From contig JAIXYA010000014.1 in assembly GCA_027490485.1 (NCBI GenBank), positions 1 through 13,846 on the forward strand: DNA of 13,846 nt. Reading direction: 5' to 3'. This DNA comes from Comamonadaceae bacterium (GTDB lineage: Bacteria; Pseudomonadota; Gammaproteobacteria; Burkholderiales; Burkholderiaceae_C). The notes under the pieces are model-generated. The model saw only the letters and a list, made by a program, of their open reading frames with translations. It was not told the origin of the DNA and ran no database searches. Positions 1-9,209 of the stretch are shown piece after piece; the stretch's first letter is position 1, and the number at the start of each line of letters is the position of its first letter. The translations under genes were made by a program, and so were the position numbers.

Positions 1-194
1 CCCCAGATCAGCAAGCCGGCTATTGCCCAAACCAAGTTCTGGTCGAATGCTTTGATGCCTGCAGGTGCCGCACGTGTACGTCCGTATTCGCGCCCATGCA
101 CACGAACTGGCAATGCGTCAGGTCCTTCTTTTGGCGTACTGCCAAACCAACGCCCTATGCGGTCTGACCAGTTGAAGAGCACGCTGTCACTCAT
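1..194 (-). CDS. ftsW: FtsW, septal peptidoglycan glycosyltransferase (N-terminal part only)
   Basis: This is the first 64 codons of a gene that runs off the left edge of the window. FtsW is the SEDS-family membrane polymerase that builds septal glycan strands from lipid II together with FtsI. The visible part is a cytoplasmic N-terminus of about 50 residues with a basic stretch (VHGREYGRTRAAP) leading into the start of the first membrane helix (NLVWAIAGLLIWG). The SEDS catalytic region is not in the window. The ATG at 194-192 overlaps the murD stop as ATGA and has a strong AGGAGG at 202-207, seven bases upstream. Identity rests on the N-terminal sequence, which resembles Burkholderiales FtsW, and on its place directly after murD in a canonical dcw cluster. 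Confidence 0.9.
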   Translation of the reverse strand, partial: MSDSVLFNWSDRIGRWFGSTPKEGPDALPVRVHGREYGRTRAAPAGIKAFDQNLVWAIAGLLIW

Positions 195-1675
195 GCGTGC
201 CCCTCCTCAAAAACCAATGCATTCACACACTCAGAAAAAATCTGCCCACGCTCTTCATAGTTTTTGTACATGTCGAGACTTGAACATGCTGGCGATAACA
301 AAACCGTATCCGCAACAAATGCTTGTGCGCTGGCCTTGGCAACCGCACTGGCCATGTCTGTGGCTTGCAGCACAGGGAACTCGGCTCCTGCCAAGACTTG
401 TTGAATATGTGGCGCATCCTTACCCATCAACACAACTGCTCGCGCAAATTTTCCAAGCGGCTCTAGCAGTGGCCCAAAGTCTTGGCCTTTGGCATCGCCA
501 CCTAGGATGACAATGATATTTTGATGCTTGCCTAAACTGTTCAGGGCTGCAACAGTGGCGCCGACATTGGTGCCCTTGCTGTCATCAATGTATTCAATGT
601 TGTTGATCACGCCGACTGTTTGCAAGCGATGCGGCTCGCCGGTGTATTCCCGAAGTGCATACAACATCGCCGCCAACCCAGCGCCGCAGGTGCTTGCCAG
701 TGCGAGTGCAGCCAAACTGTTGATGGCATTGTGTTGCCCCCGAATTCGTAATGCATCGGCTGGCATCAATCGCTGCAGATGGATTTCTTCCTCTATGGAT
801 TTCTTGCCCTCTGTTTCAGGCACAGATGCGCGTACCAACCAGGTCATGCCGTTGACAACTTCCAAGCCGTAGTCACCTGCTTGAATGGGTGCATCAGCGC
901 CAAAGGAAACCACATGACGCTTGTCTGATTTCTTTTTGGCGAGGTCCTTAGGCAACAAAGCCGCAACAGTTTCATCATGGCGCGGCATCACAGCAACAGC
1001 TTGCTTGCCATATATCCGAGATTTGGCAGCACCATAACTTTGCATATCTGCGTGCCAATCCAGATGGTCTTGTGTGAGGTTCAATACACACGCAGCGGTA
1101 GGCTCAAATTGCGTTTCACCATCGAGCTGAAAGCTTGATAACTCCAGCACCCATGCTTGTGGCAAATCAGCTAAGTTTTCACGCAAAGTATCCAATAAGG
1201 TGGGGCCAATGTTTCCAGCCATAGCAACAGTCACGCCTGCACGCTTGAGCAAACGTGAAGTTAAGGTTGTGACAGTTGTTTTGCCATTGGTGCCAGTGAT
1301 GGCCAACACATGCGGTTGGTATGCCTGTGCTTTGGCCAAAGAATCCATGGCATGTGCAAACAGGGTTAATTCTGTACCGTGCCACATTCCTTTTTGTTGG
1401 GTGGCCGTCCAGACAGATTTGACTTGTGCAGGGGACAAGCCTGGGCTCTTGAACACAGCCTTGATAGAAGAATCATCCAGTAAGGCAGCATCAAAAGACC
1501 CATGGATGAATATGACCTCAGGATGATCAGAACGCATGGTCGCCAAACAGGGTGGTTGTTCACGGTTATCCACCACGGTGACCTTGGCTCCTTGCAGTAC
1601 GCACCAGCGAACCATGGCCAAACCTGAGCTACCCAAGCCTAAAACCAATACATGAAGGTCTGCCAGTATTTTCAT
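191..1675 (-). CDS. murD: MurD, UDP-N-acetylmuramoyl-L-alanine--D-glutamate ligase
   Basis: Cytoplasmic ATP-dependent ligase that adds D-glutamate to UDP-MurNAc-L-Ala, the second amino acid of the peptidoglycan stem. The protein has 494 residues. An N-terminal Rossmann-like UDP-binding domain (LGLGSSG, about 12-18) is followed by the Mur ligase P-loop GTNGKT at 128-133. Next come the central-domain motif NLTQDHLDWH at 199-208 and GEPHRLQ at 346-352. The C-terminal domain has DDSKGTN at 364-370 and SPACSSLDMYKNYEERG at 461-477. The frame is open 30 codons further upstream into mraY, but the ATG at 1675 gives the family N-terminus (MKILADLHVLVLGLG) and lies two bases after the mraY stop, so I chose it. 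At 494 residues it is longer than the 438 of E. coli MurD, and part of the excess is a charged insertion at about 286-303. Confidence 0.97.
   Translation of the reverse strand: MKILADLHVLVLGLGSSGLAMVRWCVLQGAKVTVVDNREQPPCLATMRSDHPEVIFIHGSFDAALLDDSSIKAVFKSPGLSPAQVKSVWTATQQKGMWHGTELTLFAHAMDSLAKAQAYQPHVLAITGTNGKTTVTTLTSRLLKRAGVTVAMAGNIGPTLLDTLRENLADLPQAWVLELSSFQLDGETQFEPTAACVLNLTQDHLDWHADMQSYGAAKSRIYGKQAVAVMPRHDETVAALLPKDLAKKKSDKRHVVSFGADAPIQAGDYGLEVVNGMTWLVRASVPETEGKKSIEEEIHLQRLMPADALRIRGQHNAINSLAALALASTCGAGLAAMLYALREYTGEPHRLQTVGVINNIEYIDDSKGTNVGATVAALNSLGKHQNIIVILGGDAKGQDFGPLLEPLGKFARAVVLMGKDAPHIQQVLAGAEFPVLQATDMASAVAKASAQAFVADTVLLSPACSSLDMYKNYEERGQIFSECVNALVFEEGHA
202..207 (-). promoter_or_regulatory. 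Ribosome binding site of ftsW
   Basis: On the minus strand AGGAGG lies seven bases before the ftsW ATG, inside the 3' end of murD. It is a near-perfect Shine-Dalgarno match and fixes the ftsW start in the ATGA overlap. Such a strong site suggests that ftsW is translated well on its own as well as by coupling to murD. Confidence 0.75.
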
Positions 1676-1677
1676 GG

Positions 1678-2856
1678 TCAACGCAACTTCAATGTAGAAA
1701 GTCCCACCAAACACAGCAGCATGGTGATGATCCAGAATCGAACCACAACCTGCGTCTCTTTCCACCCTGATTTTTCGAAGTGGTGATGCAAGGGAGCCAT
1801 TTTTAAGATCCGTCTGCCCTCACCATATTTACGCTTGGTGTATTTGAAATAACTGACCTGCAACATCACTGATACAGCTTCCGCCACAAAAATTCCGCCC
1901 ATGATGGCCAGCACAATTTCTTGCCTGACTATGACCGCAATGGTCCCCAAAGCTGCACCTAAACCCAATGCGCCTACGTCGCCCATGAAGACTTGTGCAG
2001 GATGGGTGTTGAACCACAAAAAAGCCAAACCTGCTCCCGCCATGGCTGAGCAAAAAACCAATAGCTCGCCTGCACCAGGAATATGGGGGAAAAATAAATA
2101 ACGCGAATACACAGCAGAACCTGTGACATAGGCAAAGACGCCAAGGGCAGAACCCACCATCACCACCGGCATGATGGCCAAGCCGTCTAATCCATCGGTC
2201 AGATTGACTGCATTGCTAGAACCTACGATCACCACATAGGTCAAGCCCACAAAACCCAGGATCCCTAATGGGTAGCTGATTTCTTTAAAGAAGGGCAATA
2301 GCAAACCGGCTTTGGGCGGCAAGTTGACATCAAAGCCTGAGCGCACCCAACTGTAAAAAAGCTCCATCACTCGCAGGTTGCTAACCTCAGAAATGCTAAA
2401 TACCAGGTAAAGCGCAGCCAGCAAACCAATGATGGACTGCCAAAGGTATTTTTCGCCTGAGGGCATTCCCTCTGGGTCTTTGCGCACCACTTTGCGCCAA
2501 TCATCTACCCAACCTATGGCACCGAAACCCAAGGTAACCAACAGCACAATCCAAACAAATCGGTTGGATAAATCTACCCACAACAACGTCGACAACGCAA
2601 TGGCCAGCAATATCAGCACGCCTCCCATGGTGGGGGTGCCAGATTTCACAAGGTGCGCTTCAACACCATAACCTCTGATGGGTTGTCCAATCTTGAGTTG
2701 TGTCAATTTGCGAATCACAAAAGGGCCAGCAATCAATCCGATCATGAGCGCAGTCATTGCTGCCATGACCGCCCTGAAAGTAAGGTATTGAAATACACGC
2801 AAATAGCCAAAATCGGGCGATATGGTTTGCAACCACTGGGCCAAGCTCAAGAACAT
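1678..2856 (-). CDS. mraY: MraY, phospho-N-acetylmuramoyl-pentapeptide transferase
   Basis: Integral membrane enzyme that transfers phospho-MurNAc-pentapeptide from UDP to undecaprenyl phosphate, making lipid I, the first membrane step of peptidoglycan synthesis. The 392-residue product is polytopic, with about ten hydrophobic helices. It has the family signatures KSGTPTMGG (71-79), the aspartate pair D118-D119 in [20 protein letters not shown] (215-227), MGDVG (291-295) and the histidine motif APLHHHFE (354-361). These include the Mg2+ and nucleotide-site residues known for the family. The ATG at 2856 overlaps the end of murF by 10 bases and has GGAGG at 2861-2865. murD begins two bases after the stop. 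No abnormality is visible. Confidence 0.98.
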   Translation of the reverse strand: MFLSLAQWLQTISPDFGYLRVFQYLTFRAVMAAMTALMIGLIAGPFVIRKLTQLKIGQPIRGYGVEAHLVKSGTPTMGGVLILLAIALSTLLWVDLSNRFVWIVLLVTLGFGAIGWVDDWRKVVRKDPEGMPSGEKYLWQSIIGLLAALYLVFSISEVSNLRVMELFYSWVRSGFDVNLPPKAGLLLPFFKEISYPLGILGFVGLTYVVIVGSSNAVNLTDGLDGLAIMPVVMVGSALGVFAYVTGSAVYSRYLFFPHIPGAGELLVFCSAMAGAGLAFLWFNTHPAQVFMGDVGALGLGAALGTIAVIVRQEIVLAIMGGIFVAEAVSVMLQVSYFKYTKRKYGEGRRILKMAPLHHHFEKSGWKETQVVVRFWIITMLLCLVGLSTLKLR

Positions 2857-4268
2857 GGAACCTCCGTGGCGCTAGAAGAAGTTGACTGGGTGTTGACCCA
2901 CGACTGAATGGTTTGCACCACACGCTCCATCCGCATGAACCGAGAGCCTTTGACCAGCACTGTGTTCACCATGGGTAATCTGGCTTGTACCTGTGCATAC
3001 ACCTCATCCATTGAATGGCAATGCTTTGCATTTAAAAAAACTTTGGCGGTGTCGCGACTGAGTTCTCCTAAAGTGATGAGATGTTCAATGCCACTGGCTT
3101 GTGCATAGCGTCCAACCTCAGCATGAAAGGCAGCGCCTTGTGTCCCTACTTCCCCCATGTCCCCCAACACCAATAAACGAGGTTGCGATGACTGAGCCAA
3201 TATATTGATAGCCGCTCTGACAGAGTCTGGGTTGGCGTTGTAGCTGTCATCGATCAACACCAGTTCTCGGTCTGCCCATTTGAGAAACAGTGACCGTGAT
3301 CTGCCATTCACTGGTTCAAATGCCGCAACGCCTTGTTCTATGCACGCCAATGGAACGTTTGCTGCAACTGCGCATGCAATGGCGGCCAAGGCGTTGTGCA
3401 CATTGTGATCGCCTGCAACAGACAAGCTGGTGTTGATTCGCCCCTTAGGTGTTTGCACGCTCAGCTGCCACTGCTGGTTAGTCCATTCACCATCCACCAA
3501 ATGAATGTCTGACCCTTTCGTTCTGCCAAAACAGAGTACCTGCTGATGGACAGCCAGTTGTCGCCAAACTTCTGCGTAGGTGTCGTCGGTGGGAAACACA
3601 GCGATGCCGTTGGGTGGCAATGCCGCAATCACTGCCCCGTTTTCAGTAGCAACCGCTTGCACACTGTGCAGGAACTCTTGGTGTTCACGTTGCGCGTTAT
3701 TGACCAGTGCCACCGTAGGCGCAGCCAAGCTGGCAAGTTCAGCAATTTCCCCTACATGGTTCATTCCCAACTCGACCACAGCGCTGCGATGGTGGAATTG
3801 CAGTCGCAATAATGTGAGGGGTAAACCAATGGCGTTATTGAAGTTTCCTTGGGTTGCCAAGGCATCTTCACCCTGCCATGCACGCAATATGCTGGCAATC
3901 ATCTGTGTGACGGTGGTCTTTCCATTGCTCCCTGTCACAGCAATCATGGGTATTGAAAACTGAGAACGCCAAGCATGCGACAACTGCCCCAATGCTTGCA
4001 ATGTGTCCGCTACCTCTAGGCCCATCAAGCCAGCATCTTTCAAACCGTGGGTTGCAATCGCAACACCGACACCTTGTCCTGGCAGTTGCGCTAAAAAGTC
4101 ATGTCCATCAAATCGATCGCCCTTCAAAGCGACGAACAAATCACCCTTGATGAGGCTGCGACTATCGGTGTGTATGCGTGAAACCAGCAGGCTGGGGTCG
4201 CCAACCAAGCGGCTGTGGGGTAACCAAGCGTGGAGTTGTCCCAATGAAATAGACAGGTTTTGCGTCAT
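2847..4268 (-). CDS. murF: MurF, UDP-N-acetylmuramoyl-tripeptide--D-alanyl-D-alanine ligase
   Basis: Cytoplasmic ATP-dependent ligase that adds the D-Ala-D-Ala dipeptide to the UDP-MurNAc-tripeptide, completing the precursor MraY uses. The 473-residue product has an N-terminal domain ([18 protein letters not shown], about 33-50), the P-loop GSNGKT at 113-118, NFNNAIGLP at 142-150 and [10 protein letters not shown] at 166-175. Further on are [11 protein letters not shown] (286-296), [11 protein letters not shown] (340-350) and KGSRFMRME (440-448), all in family order. A GTG four codons upstream (4280) is in frame. The ATG at 4268 forms an ATGA overlap with the murE stop, as at other junctions here, so I chose it. 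Its Shine-Dalgarno is weak (GTGGGGCAGCGC before ATG), so coupling to murE translation is likely. Confidence 0.96.
   Translation of the reverse strand: MTQNLSISLGQLHAWLPHSRLVGDPSLLVSRIHTDSRSLIKGDLFVALKGDRFDGHDFLAQLPGQGVGVAIATHGLKDAGLMGLEVADTLQALGQLSHAWRSQFSIPMIAVTGSNGKTTVTQMIASILRAWQGEDALATQGNFNNAIGLPLTLLRLQFHHRSAVVELGMNHVGEIAELASLAAPTVALVNNAQREHQEFLHSVQAVATENGAVIAALPPNGIAVFPTDDTYAEVWRQLAVHQQVLCFGRTKGSDIHLVDGEWTNQQWQLSVQTPKGRINTSLSVAGDHNVHNALAAIACAVAANVPLACIEQGVAAFEPVNGRSRSLFLKWADRELVLIDDSYNANPDSVRAAINILAQSSQPRLLVLGDMGEVGTQGAAFHAEVGRYAQASGIEHLITLGELSRDTAKVFLNAKHCHSMDEVYAQVQARLPMVNTVLVKGSRFMRMERVVQTIQSWVNTQSTSSSATEVPCS
2861..2865 (-). promoter_or_regulatory. Ribosome binding site of mraY
   Basis: GGAGG on the minus strand ends four bases before the mraY ATG and lies inside the 3' end of murF. 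It supports the start at 2856, which places the first codons of mraY within the last codons of murF. Confidence 0.7.
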
Positions 4269-5755
4269 GCGCTGCCCCACAGACTCAATGCCGCCAAAGC
4301 CTGTTTTTCATCTGAAAAAGGTATTTTCAAGCCTTTGATTTCTTGGTAATTTTCATGTCCTTTGCCAGCGATCAGGATGACGTCTTGTGGCTTGGCTTTT
4401 TCAATGGCTTGGGCAATGGCCTCTGCTCGGTCTATGCAAACGATCGCCTGGGCGGGGTTAACCAAACCATCCATCATTTGTGCAATGATGTGCTGAGGTT
4501 GTTCGCTGCGAGGGTTATCACTGGTCAGGACAAGGAAGTCAGCACCGTCTTCTGCCGCTTTTGCCATGGTTGCCCGTTTGCTTGTATCGCGGTCGCCTCC
4601 GCAACCAAAGATGCAATGCAACTGTCCTTTACGCGCAGTTGCCATAGGCCTCAAAGCTTTGAGTGCCTGCATCAAAGCATCAGGCGTGTGCGCATAGTCA
4701 ATGACGACATATGGTTTGTTTAAACCAGCCAAACTTTGCATTCGGCCTGGTACAGATGGCAGTTTGTGACACGCCTTGACGGCTACCGAAAGCTCTATCC
4801 CGAGTGCTCGCATTGCAGCCAAAACTCCCAGCAGGTTAAGCACATTGAATTCGCCGACCACATCGGTTGTCATGGGGTGAACTTCATCGCCTTCCACCAC
4901 GTCAAATTGCAAACCGTATTCACCGATTTGCACTGACTGGGCACGCAGCCTTGCACTGGAATGCATCGAGATGGTCCAAATATCTGGCAGCGTTTTCCCT
5001 TGCTGAGCTTTCAGTTGAGTAGCCAGTGCTTGGCCTTGCGAATCGTCGATATTAATGACTGCTGCTTGCAAGTTTGGCCAATCAAACAGACTTGACTTTG
5101 CTTGCCAATAGGCGTCCATATTGCCGTGGTAATCCAAATGGTCTTGCGTGAAATTGGTGAAGATGGCGATCTTCAGTCGCGTCCCAGCTAATCGATGCTC
5201 ACTCAACCCAATAGACGAAGCTTCTATGGCACAGGCTTTGACGCCGTCATCTACCCACTGACGTAATTGCGCATGAAGTTGCAGGGGATCCGGTGTTGTC
5301 ATCCCAGTGTTGTGTAGCTGGTGCGCTTCACCCATGCCCAATGTGCCAACCACTGCGCACCTTAGACCTGTTCGGCTAAGAGCATGCGACAACCACCATG
5401 CGGTGGATGTCTTGCCATTGGTCCCTGTCACAGCCAGCATCTGCAGGTTTTGACTTGGAGACTCAAAGTAAGCATCAGCAATGGGGCCACAAGCTTGTTT
5501 TAAATCTGTGTAGATGCCAACTCTTGTCTCGTTCTGCATCCAGGGAAATTGCTCAATGTTTTTTGCCTCCACAAGGCATGCGCTAGCCCCTTGGGATAAG
5601 GCTTGCACTAGATATTGGCGGGCATCCTGCGTCAAGCCTGGGTAAGCAAAAAAACCATCGCCTTGCTTGACCTGGCGGCTGTCAATATGCAGTTGCCCAG
5701 TGACCTTTTCTCGCAACCATTGCGCCGCTTGAGGGGGTGTCTGCAATGTGTGCAT
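4265..5755 (-). CDS. murE: MurE, UDP-N-acetylmuramoyl-L-alanyl-D-glutamate--meso-2,6-diaminopimelate ligase
   Basis: Cytoplasmic ATP-dependent ligase that adds the third stem-peptide residue. The 496-residue product has the P-loop GTNGKTS at 111-117 and NFTQDHLDYHG at 201-211. The lysine expected to be carbamylated is K220 in YWQAKSSLF. DYAHTPDAL lies at 353-361, GCGGDRD at 384-390 and GKGHE at 464-468. DNPR at 413-416 is the established marker of meso-diaminopimelate specificity rather than lysine, so a meso-A2pm Gram-negative wall is predicted. The ATG at 5755 shares its A with the ftsI stop (TGATG) and has GGTGGAG eight bases upstream. A TTG one codon earlier (5758) is possible but less likely. 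Length and motif spacing are normal. Confidence 0.97.
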   Translation of the reverse strand: MHTLQTPPQAAQWLREKVTGQLHIDSRQVKQGDGFFAYPGLTQDARQYLVQALSQGASACLVEAKNIEQFPWMQNETRVGIYTDLKQACGPIADAYFESPSQNLQMLAVTGTNGKTSTAWWLSHALSRTGLRCAVVGTLGMGEAHQLHNTGMTTPDPLQLHAQLRQWVDDGVKACAIEASSIGLSEHRLAGTRLKIAIFTNFTQDHLDYHGNMDAYWQAKSSLFDWPNLQAAVINIDDSQGQALATQLKAQQGKTLPDIWTISMHSSARLRAQSVQIGEYGLQFDVVEGDEVHPMTTDVVGEFNVLNLLGVLAAMRALGIELSVAVKACHKLPSVPGRMQSLAGLNKPYVVIDYAHTPDALMQALKALRPMATARKGQLHCIFGCGGDRDTSKRATMAKAAEDGADFLVLTSDNPRSEQPQHIIAQMMDGLVNPAQAIVCIDRAEAIAQAIEKAKPQDVILIAGKGHENYQEIKGLKIPFSDEKQALAALSLWGSA

Positions 5756-7491
5756 CAAAACGACTCCACCTCGGCTTTGGCAACGACTTGTGGTTTGACG
5801 GCCATGTCGGGTTGTATGCCCAACATCCGCAAAGTCTGCTGCACAGTTTCGCTAAACACAGGTGCAGCAACTTCGCCACCAAAATAACGTCCATTGCTAG
5901 GCTCATCAATCATCACCGCCACCACAATACGAGGCGTTTCTATGGGGGCCATCCCCACAAAAAAGCCTCTGTACTTTTTGGCTGCATAGCCTTTGCCTTC
6001 TTGCTTATGGGCTGTTCCGGTTTTCCCACCCACGGAGTAGCCCATGGTTTGTGCCTTGGGCGCGGTGCCTCCTGGCCCCGTGACCATGTTGAGCATATTG
6101 CGCACTGCCACCGCGTTTTGAGCGCTGATGGCGCGAACACCCACCACCTTGTCCTCTCGCTTGAGAAGGCTCACGGGTACGACTTCGCCATCTCGAGCAA
6201 ACACCGTATAGGCTTGTGCCAATTGAAACAAACTGGTGGACAAACCATAGCCGTAACTCATGGTGGCTTGTTCAATGGGCCGCCATGTTTTGTAGGGGCG
6301 CAATCGTCCGGCGACTGCGCCAGGACAGGGAATTTGAGGCTTTTGTCCAAAACCCACTTGGGCATACATCTCCCAAATATCTTTGGGGGTCATCTTCATT
6401 GCAATTTTGACTGTGCCAACATTGCTCGACTTTTGAATCACCTCTGAGACACTCAGAATTCCAAGCGGATGGTGATCAGTGATGGTCTTTCCGGTCACAT
6501 TGATCTTGCCAGGCGATGTGTCTATAGGCGAATCAGGTTTAATCATGCCTTTTTCCATCGCCAAGGCGATCACAAAGGGTTTCATGGTTGAACCTGGCTC
6601 AAAGGTATCGGTCAATGCGCGGTTGCGCATCTGCACAGCGTTAAAGTTGCTGCGTTTTTCTGGTGAATAACTTGGGTAGTTGGCCAGCGCCAATACATCG
6701 CCTGTTTGCGCGTCCAACACTACCACGCTGCCAGCAGCAGCTTTGTTGTCAATCACTGCTTCGCGTAATTTTTGGTAAGCAAAATACTGAACCTTGCTAT
6801 CGATACTCAGTTGCAGGTCTTTGCCATCTTCTGGCGGAATCTCTTCACCAATCCCTTCAACAACTTGTTTATGACCATTGTTGATGACGCGTCGCGAACC
6901 ACTCTTTCCTGCTAAATGCTTATTGAAGGCAAGCTCTACACCCTCTTGCCCTACATTTTCAATATTGGTGAACCCCACCACATGTGCGGCTGCCTCACCT
7001 TCTGGGTACATTCGCTTGTACTCCATGGTGGTGTAAACACCTCTCACACCTAGCTCTTTGATTTTTTTACCCAGTGCCATATCAGCTTGTCGCTTGAGCC
7101 ACACATGCTTGCGCTTGGGGTCTTTGATTTTTTCTCGAATTTCCGAATAGGGTATTTCCAGCAACACTGCAAGCTCTTTGAGCTTTGGATTACTCGTATC
7201 CATTTCTTCTGGACTGGCCCAAATACTGGGCATAGGAACACTTGAAGCCAAGATGAGTCCATTGCGGTCGAGTACCCGTCCACGGTTGGCAGGTATCTCT
7301 AAGGTTCTCTCAAAGCGAACCTGTCCTTGTTTTTTAAAAAAATTGTTATCGATTACCTGTACATAGGCTGCTCGCACCACCAAACCGATGAACCCCAGCG
7401 CGATGCCGGCAACAATGAATTGGCTTCGCCAAATCGGCGTTTTACTTGCAAGCAAGGGGTTGGTGGAGTACTGCACGCTGCGACTGCTCAT
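5755..7491 (-). CDS. ftsI: FtsI (PBP3), septal peptidoglycan D,D-transpeptidase
   Basis: Class B penicillin-binding protein that crosslinks septal peptidoglycan in partnership with FtsW. The 578-residue product (588 in E. coli) has a short cytoplasmic N-terminus and one membrane anchor at about 24-45. The pedestal motif EIPANRGRVLDRNG is at 65-78. The transpeptidase domain has the SxxK motif S301-T-M-K304 with the acylated serine, the SxN motif S355-S-N357 and the KTGT motif at 490-493. All catalytic motifs are intact. The ATG at 7491 overlaps the ftsL stop as ATGA, with AAGG seven bases upstream. This is the target of PBP3-selective beta-lactams. Nothing in the sequence suggests an atypical active site. 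Confidence 0.98.
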   Translation of the reverse strand: MSSRSVQYSTNPLLASKTPIWRSQFIVAGIALGFIGLVVRAAYVQVIDNNFFKKQGQVRFERTLEIPANRGRVLDRNGLILASSVPMPSIWASPEEMDTSNPKLKELAVLLEIPYSEIREKIKDPKRKHVWLKRQADMALGKKIKELGVRGVYTTMEYKRMYPEGEAAAHVVGFTNIENVGQEGVELAFNKHLAGKSGSRRVINNGHKQVVEGIGEEIPPEDGKDLQLSIDSKVQYFAYQKLREAVIDNKAAAGSVVVLDAQTGDVLALANYPSYSPEKRSNFNAVQMRNRALTDTFEPGSTMKPFVIALAMEKGMIKPDSPIDTSPGKINVTGKTITDHHPLGILSVSEVIQKSSNVGTVKIAMKMTPKDIWEMYAQVGFGQKPQIPCPGAVAGRLRPYKTWRPIEQATMSYGYGLSTSLFQLAQAYTVFARDGEVVPVSLLKREDKVVGVRAISAQNAVAVRNMLNMVTGPGGTAPKAQTMGYSVGGKTGTAHKQEGKGYAAKKYRGFFVGMAPIETPRIVVAVMIDEPSNGRYFGGEVAAPVFSETVQQTLRMLGIQPDMAVKPQVVAKAEVESF

Positions 7492-7802
7492 GGCTGCGCC
7501 TTGGGTGGTGTACTGGCTGATACGTTTTCACTGCTTGCACCTTGCACAGAAACATACTGCGTGATGGCAGGCGAGATGGTGTGCATCTGCATTTGTTCGC
7601 GTGCGAGTTTTTCTACTCGCAAAGGCGTTGCTTGTGCGCCTCTTTCTACGTCCAATCTGTCGTGCTCGGTATCAAGCCTTTGCGCCAAAGCTTTGGCTCG
7701 GTCTAGCTCGGTGTACATGCGCCGTGACTCATATTGGGTGCGAACCAAATACAAGGCACTCAACACAACTGCCAGCAGCAGCAAAGCACTGACGCGTGTC
7801 AT
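7488..7802 (-). CDS. ftsL: FtsL, bitopic cell division protein
   Basis: Small divisome protein that forms the FtsQ-FtsL-FtsB complex and helps activate FtsWI. The 104-residue product has almost no cytoplasmic tail and one membrane helix at about 4-20 ([17 protein letters not shown]). A heptad-like coiled-coil segment follows at about 22-58. The C-terminus is polar and low in complexity (ending [10 protein letters not shown]). FtsL sequences diverge strongly, so the call rests on this topology, the length and the position between rsmH and ftsI. The start overlaps the rsmH stop as ATGA and is preceded by AGGAGG at 7807-7812. Confidence 0.93.
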   Translation of the reverse strand: MTRVSALLLLAVVLSALYLVRTQYESRRMYTELDRAKALAQRLDTEHDRLDVERGAQATPLRVEKLAREQMQMHTISPAITQYVSVQGASSENVSASTPPKAQP

Positions 7803-8725
7803 GGAGCCTCCTGCATGGGTAAGCGTTCAGCCACACGCAAAATGGCGCTTCGACTACGTGGGTTGGCGCTGACCTCTTCAGCACTGGGACGTTGACGGCC
7901 CAAATCGCGCAGCGCTAATTTAGCTGGGCTGGCAAATGGGGCTCGTCGGTCATACACTTCTTTCGCGTTCTTCGCGATGAATTGTTTGACCATGCGGTCT
8001 TCCAGCGAGTGAAAACTGATCACGACCAGACGCCCTCGCGGTTGTAAGACCTGCAGACTGGCGTCCAATGCCTGCGCAAGCTCTTCCAGCTCTCGGTTAA
8101 TGAAAATGCGAAAGGCTTGAAAGGTTCGTGTTGCTGGGTTTTGTCCCGCTTCGCGGGTTTTAACGACTGAAGCGACCAGTTCAGCCATGGCCAATGTGGT
8201 CGATGGCAATTGCCCCGCATCGCGTTGGGCGACGATGGCTTTGGCAATGCCATTGGCAAACCGTTCTTCTCCATAGTCACGAATCACCTGAGCTATTTGG
8301 TCTGTGCTTGCCACGCCCAGCCATTCGTGAACGCTTTGGCCCCGGCTTGTGTCCATCCGCATGTCCAACGGGCCGTCCTGACGGAACGAAAAGCCTCGCT
8401 CTGGGTTGTCGATTTGAGGAGAGCTCACCCCCAGATCCATCAGCACACCGGCGACGCTGTGGTGCGGCAGCTGGTTCAGGGCTTCGAATCCCTGATGGCG
8501 TATCTGCATTCGGGGCTCGCTCATCGCCTGCGCCACTGCAATCGCTTGCGGGTCTTTGTCGAAGACGATCAATTGGCCCGCTGGGGACAGTTTTTCCAAG
8601 ATGCGCTTTGCATGCCCGCCTCGGCCAAAGGTTGTGTCGACATAGGTGGCTTCGGCCTGGACGTCCAGCGCCTCGACCGCCTCCTTCAACATGACGGTGG
8701 TGTGTGCCCATTCAGTTGTTGCCAT
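7799..8725 (-). CDS. rsmH: RsmH (MraW), 16S rRNA m4C1402 N4-methyltransferase
   Basis: S-adenosylmethionine-dependent methyltransferase that modifies N4 of C1402 in 16S rRNA at the ribosomal P site. The 308-residue product has normal family length. It carries HTTVML (8-13), the SAM-binding segment DTTFGRGGH (30-38), [10 protein letters not shown] (97-106) and [15 protein letters not shown] (111-125). Further motifs are [16 protein letters not shown] (201-216), [11 protein letters not shown] (234-244) and the C-terminal [10 protein letters not shown] (288-297). The ATG at 8725 begins six bases after the mraZ stop, so the two are probably cotranslated. rsmH is standard in second place of the dcw cluster, although its role is in translation rather than in the cell wall. 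Confidence 0.98.
   Translation of the reverse strand: MATTEWAHTTVMLKEAVEALDVQAEATYVDTTFGRGGHAKRILEKLSPAGQLIVFDKDPQAIAVAQAMSEPRMQIRHQGFEALNQLPHHSVAGVLMDLGVSSPQIDNPERGFSFRQDGPLDMRMDTSRGQSVHEWLGVASTDQIAQVIRDYGEERFANGIAKAIVAQRDAGQLPSTTLAMAELVASVVKTREAGQNPATRTFQAFRIFINRELEELAQALDASLQVLQPRGRLVVISFHSLEDRMVKQFIAKNAKEVYDRRAPFASPAKLALRDLGRQRPSAEEVSANPRSRSAILRVAERLPMQEAP
7807..7812 (-). promoter_or_regulatory. Ribosome binding site of ftsL
   Basis: AGGAGG on the minus strand, four bases before the ftsL ATG and inside the rsmH 3' end. It supports the start at 7802 in the ATGA overlap. Confidence 0.7.
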
Positions 8726-8731
8726 TCCACG

Positions 8732-9160
8732 TTAAAACGAAAAGTCGCGAAACACATCGGGCATCTCGCCCTGCATGGCCTCGGCCTCTTGGGCGTCGTA
8801 AGTCGACTTGTCCCAAAGTTCGAAATGGCTGCCCATGCCCAACAACATCACTTCTTTGGTGATGTGAGCGGCGCTGCGCAATTCGGGTGAGACAAGAACA
8901 CGGCCTGTGCCATCCATTTCCACATCCATGGCGTTGCCCAACAAAATGCGTTTCCACCATTGGGCAGTCATGGGCAATGACGCCACGCGCTCTCTGAATT
9001 TTTCCCACTCGGTGCGAGGAAACAGCATCAAACATCCGTGGGGATGGCGGGTGATCGTGAGTTGTCCTGCGGTCGTTGCGCTCAACACATCACGGTGACG
9101 TGTTGGGACCGACAAGCGACCCTTGGCATCCAAACTCAGCGATGACGCACCTTGAAACAC
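8732..9160 (-). CDS. mraZ: MraZ, AbrB/SpoVT-fold transcriptional regulator of the dcw cluster
   Basis: DNA-binding protein known in E. coli to repress its own promoter and the downstream division and wall genes. The 142-residue product contains the two tandem SpoVT/AbrB-like halves of the family, each with a DxxGR motif: D11-A-K-G-R15 and D83-G-T-G-R87. The frame is open 28 codons further upstream to a GTG at 9244. I chose the GTG at 9160 because it gives the family N-terminus ([18 protein letters not shown]) and normal length, and the upstream candidate lies in the promoter/operator. AGGGG lies about ten bases before this start. A TTG three codons upstream is a weaker option. Binding-site repeats upstream suggest autoregulation. 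Confidence 0.95.
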   Translation of the reverse strand: MFQGASSLSLDAKGRLSVPTRHRDVLSATTAGQLTITRHPHGCLMLFPRTEWEKFRERVASLPMTAQWWKRILLGNAMDVEMDGTGRVLVSPELRSAAHITKEVMLLGMGSHFELWDKSTYDAQEAEAMQGEMPDVFRDFSF

Positions 9161-9209
9161 GGCTAACAAACCCCTGGTTACACAAGTATGGCTTGGGAAT
9201 GCGAAAAAT

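Noticed and set aside
5737..6447. Plus-strand open frame of 236 codons opposite ftsI
   Set aside because: No recognisable domain; the opposite strand carries intact FtsI transpeptidase motifs across the whole interval.
8210..8890. Plus-strand open frame of 226 codons opposite rsmH and mraZ
   Set aside because: It crosses the boundary between two well-supported minus-strand genes and has no domain or good start signal.
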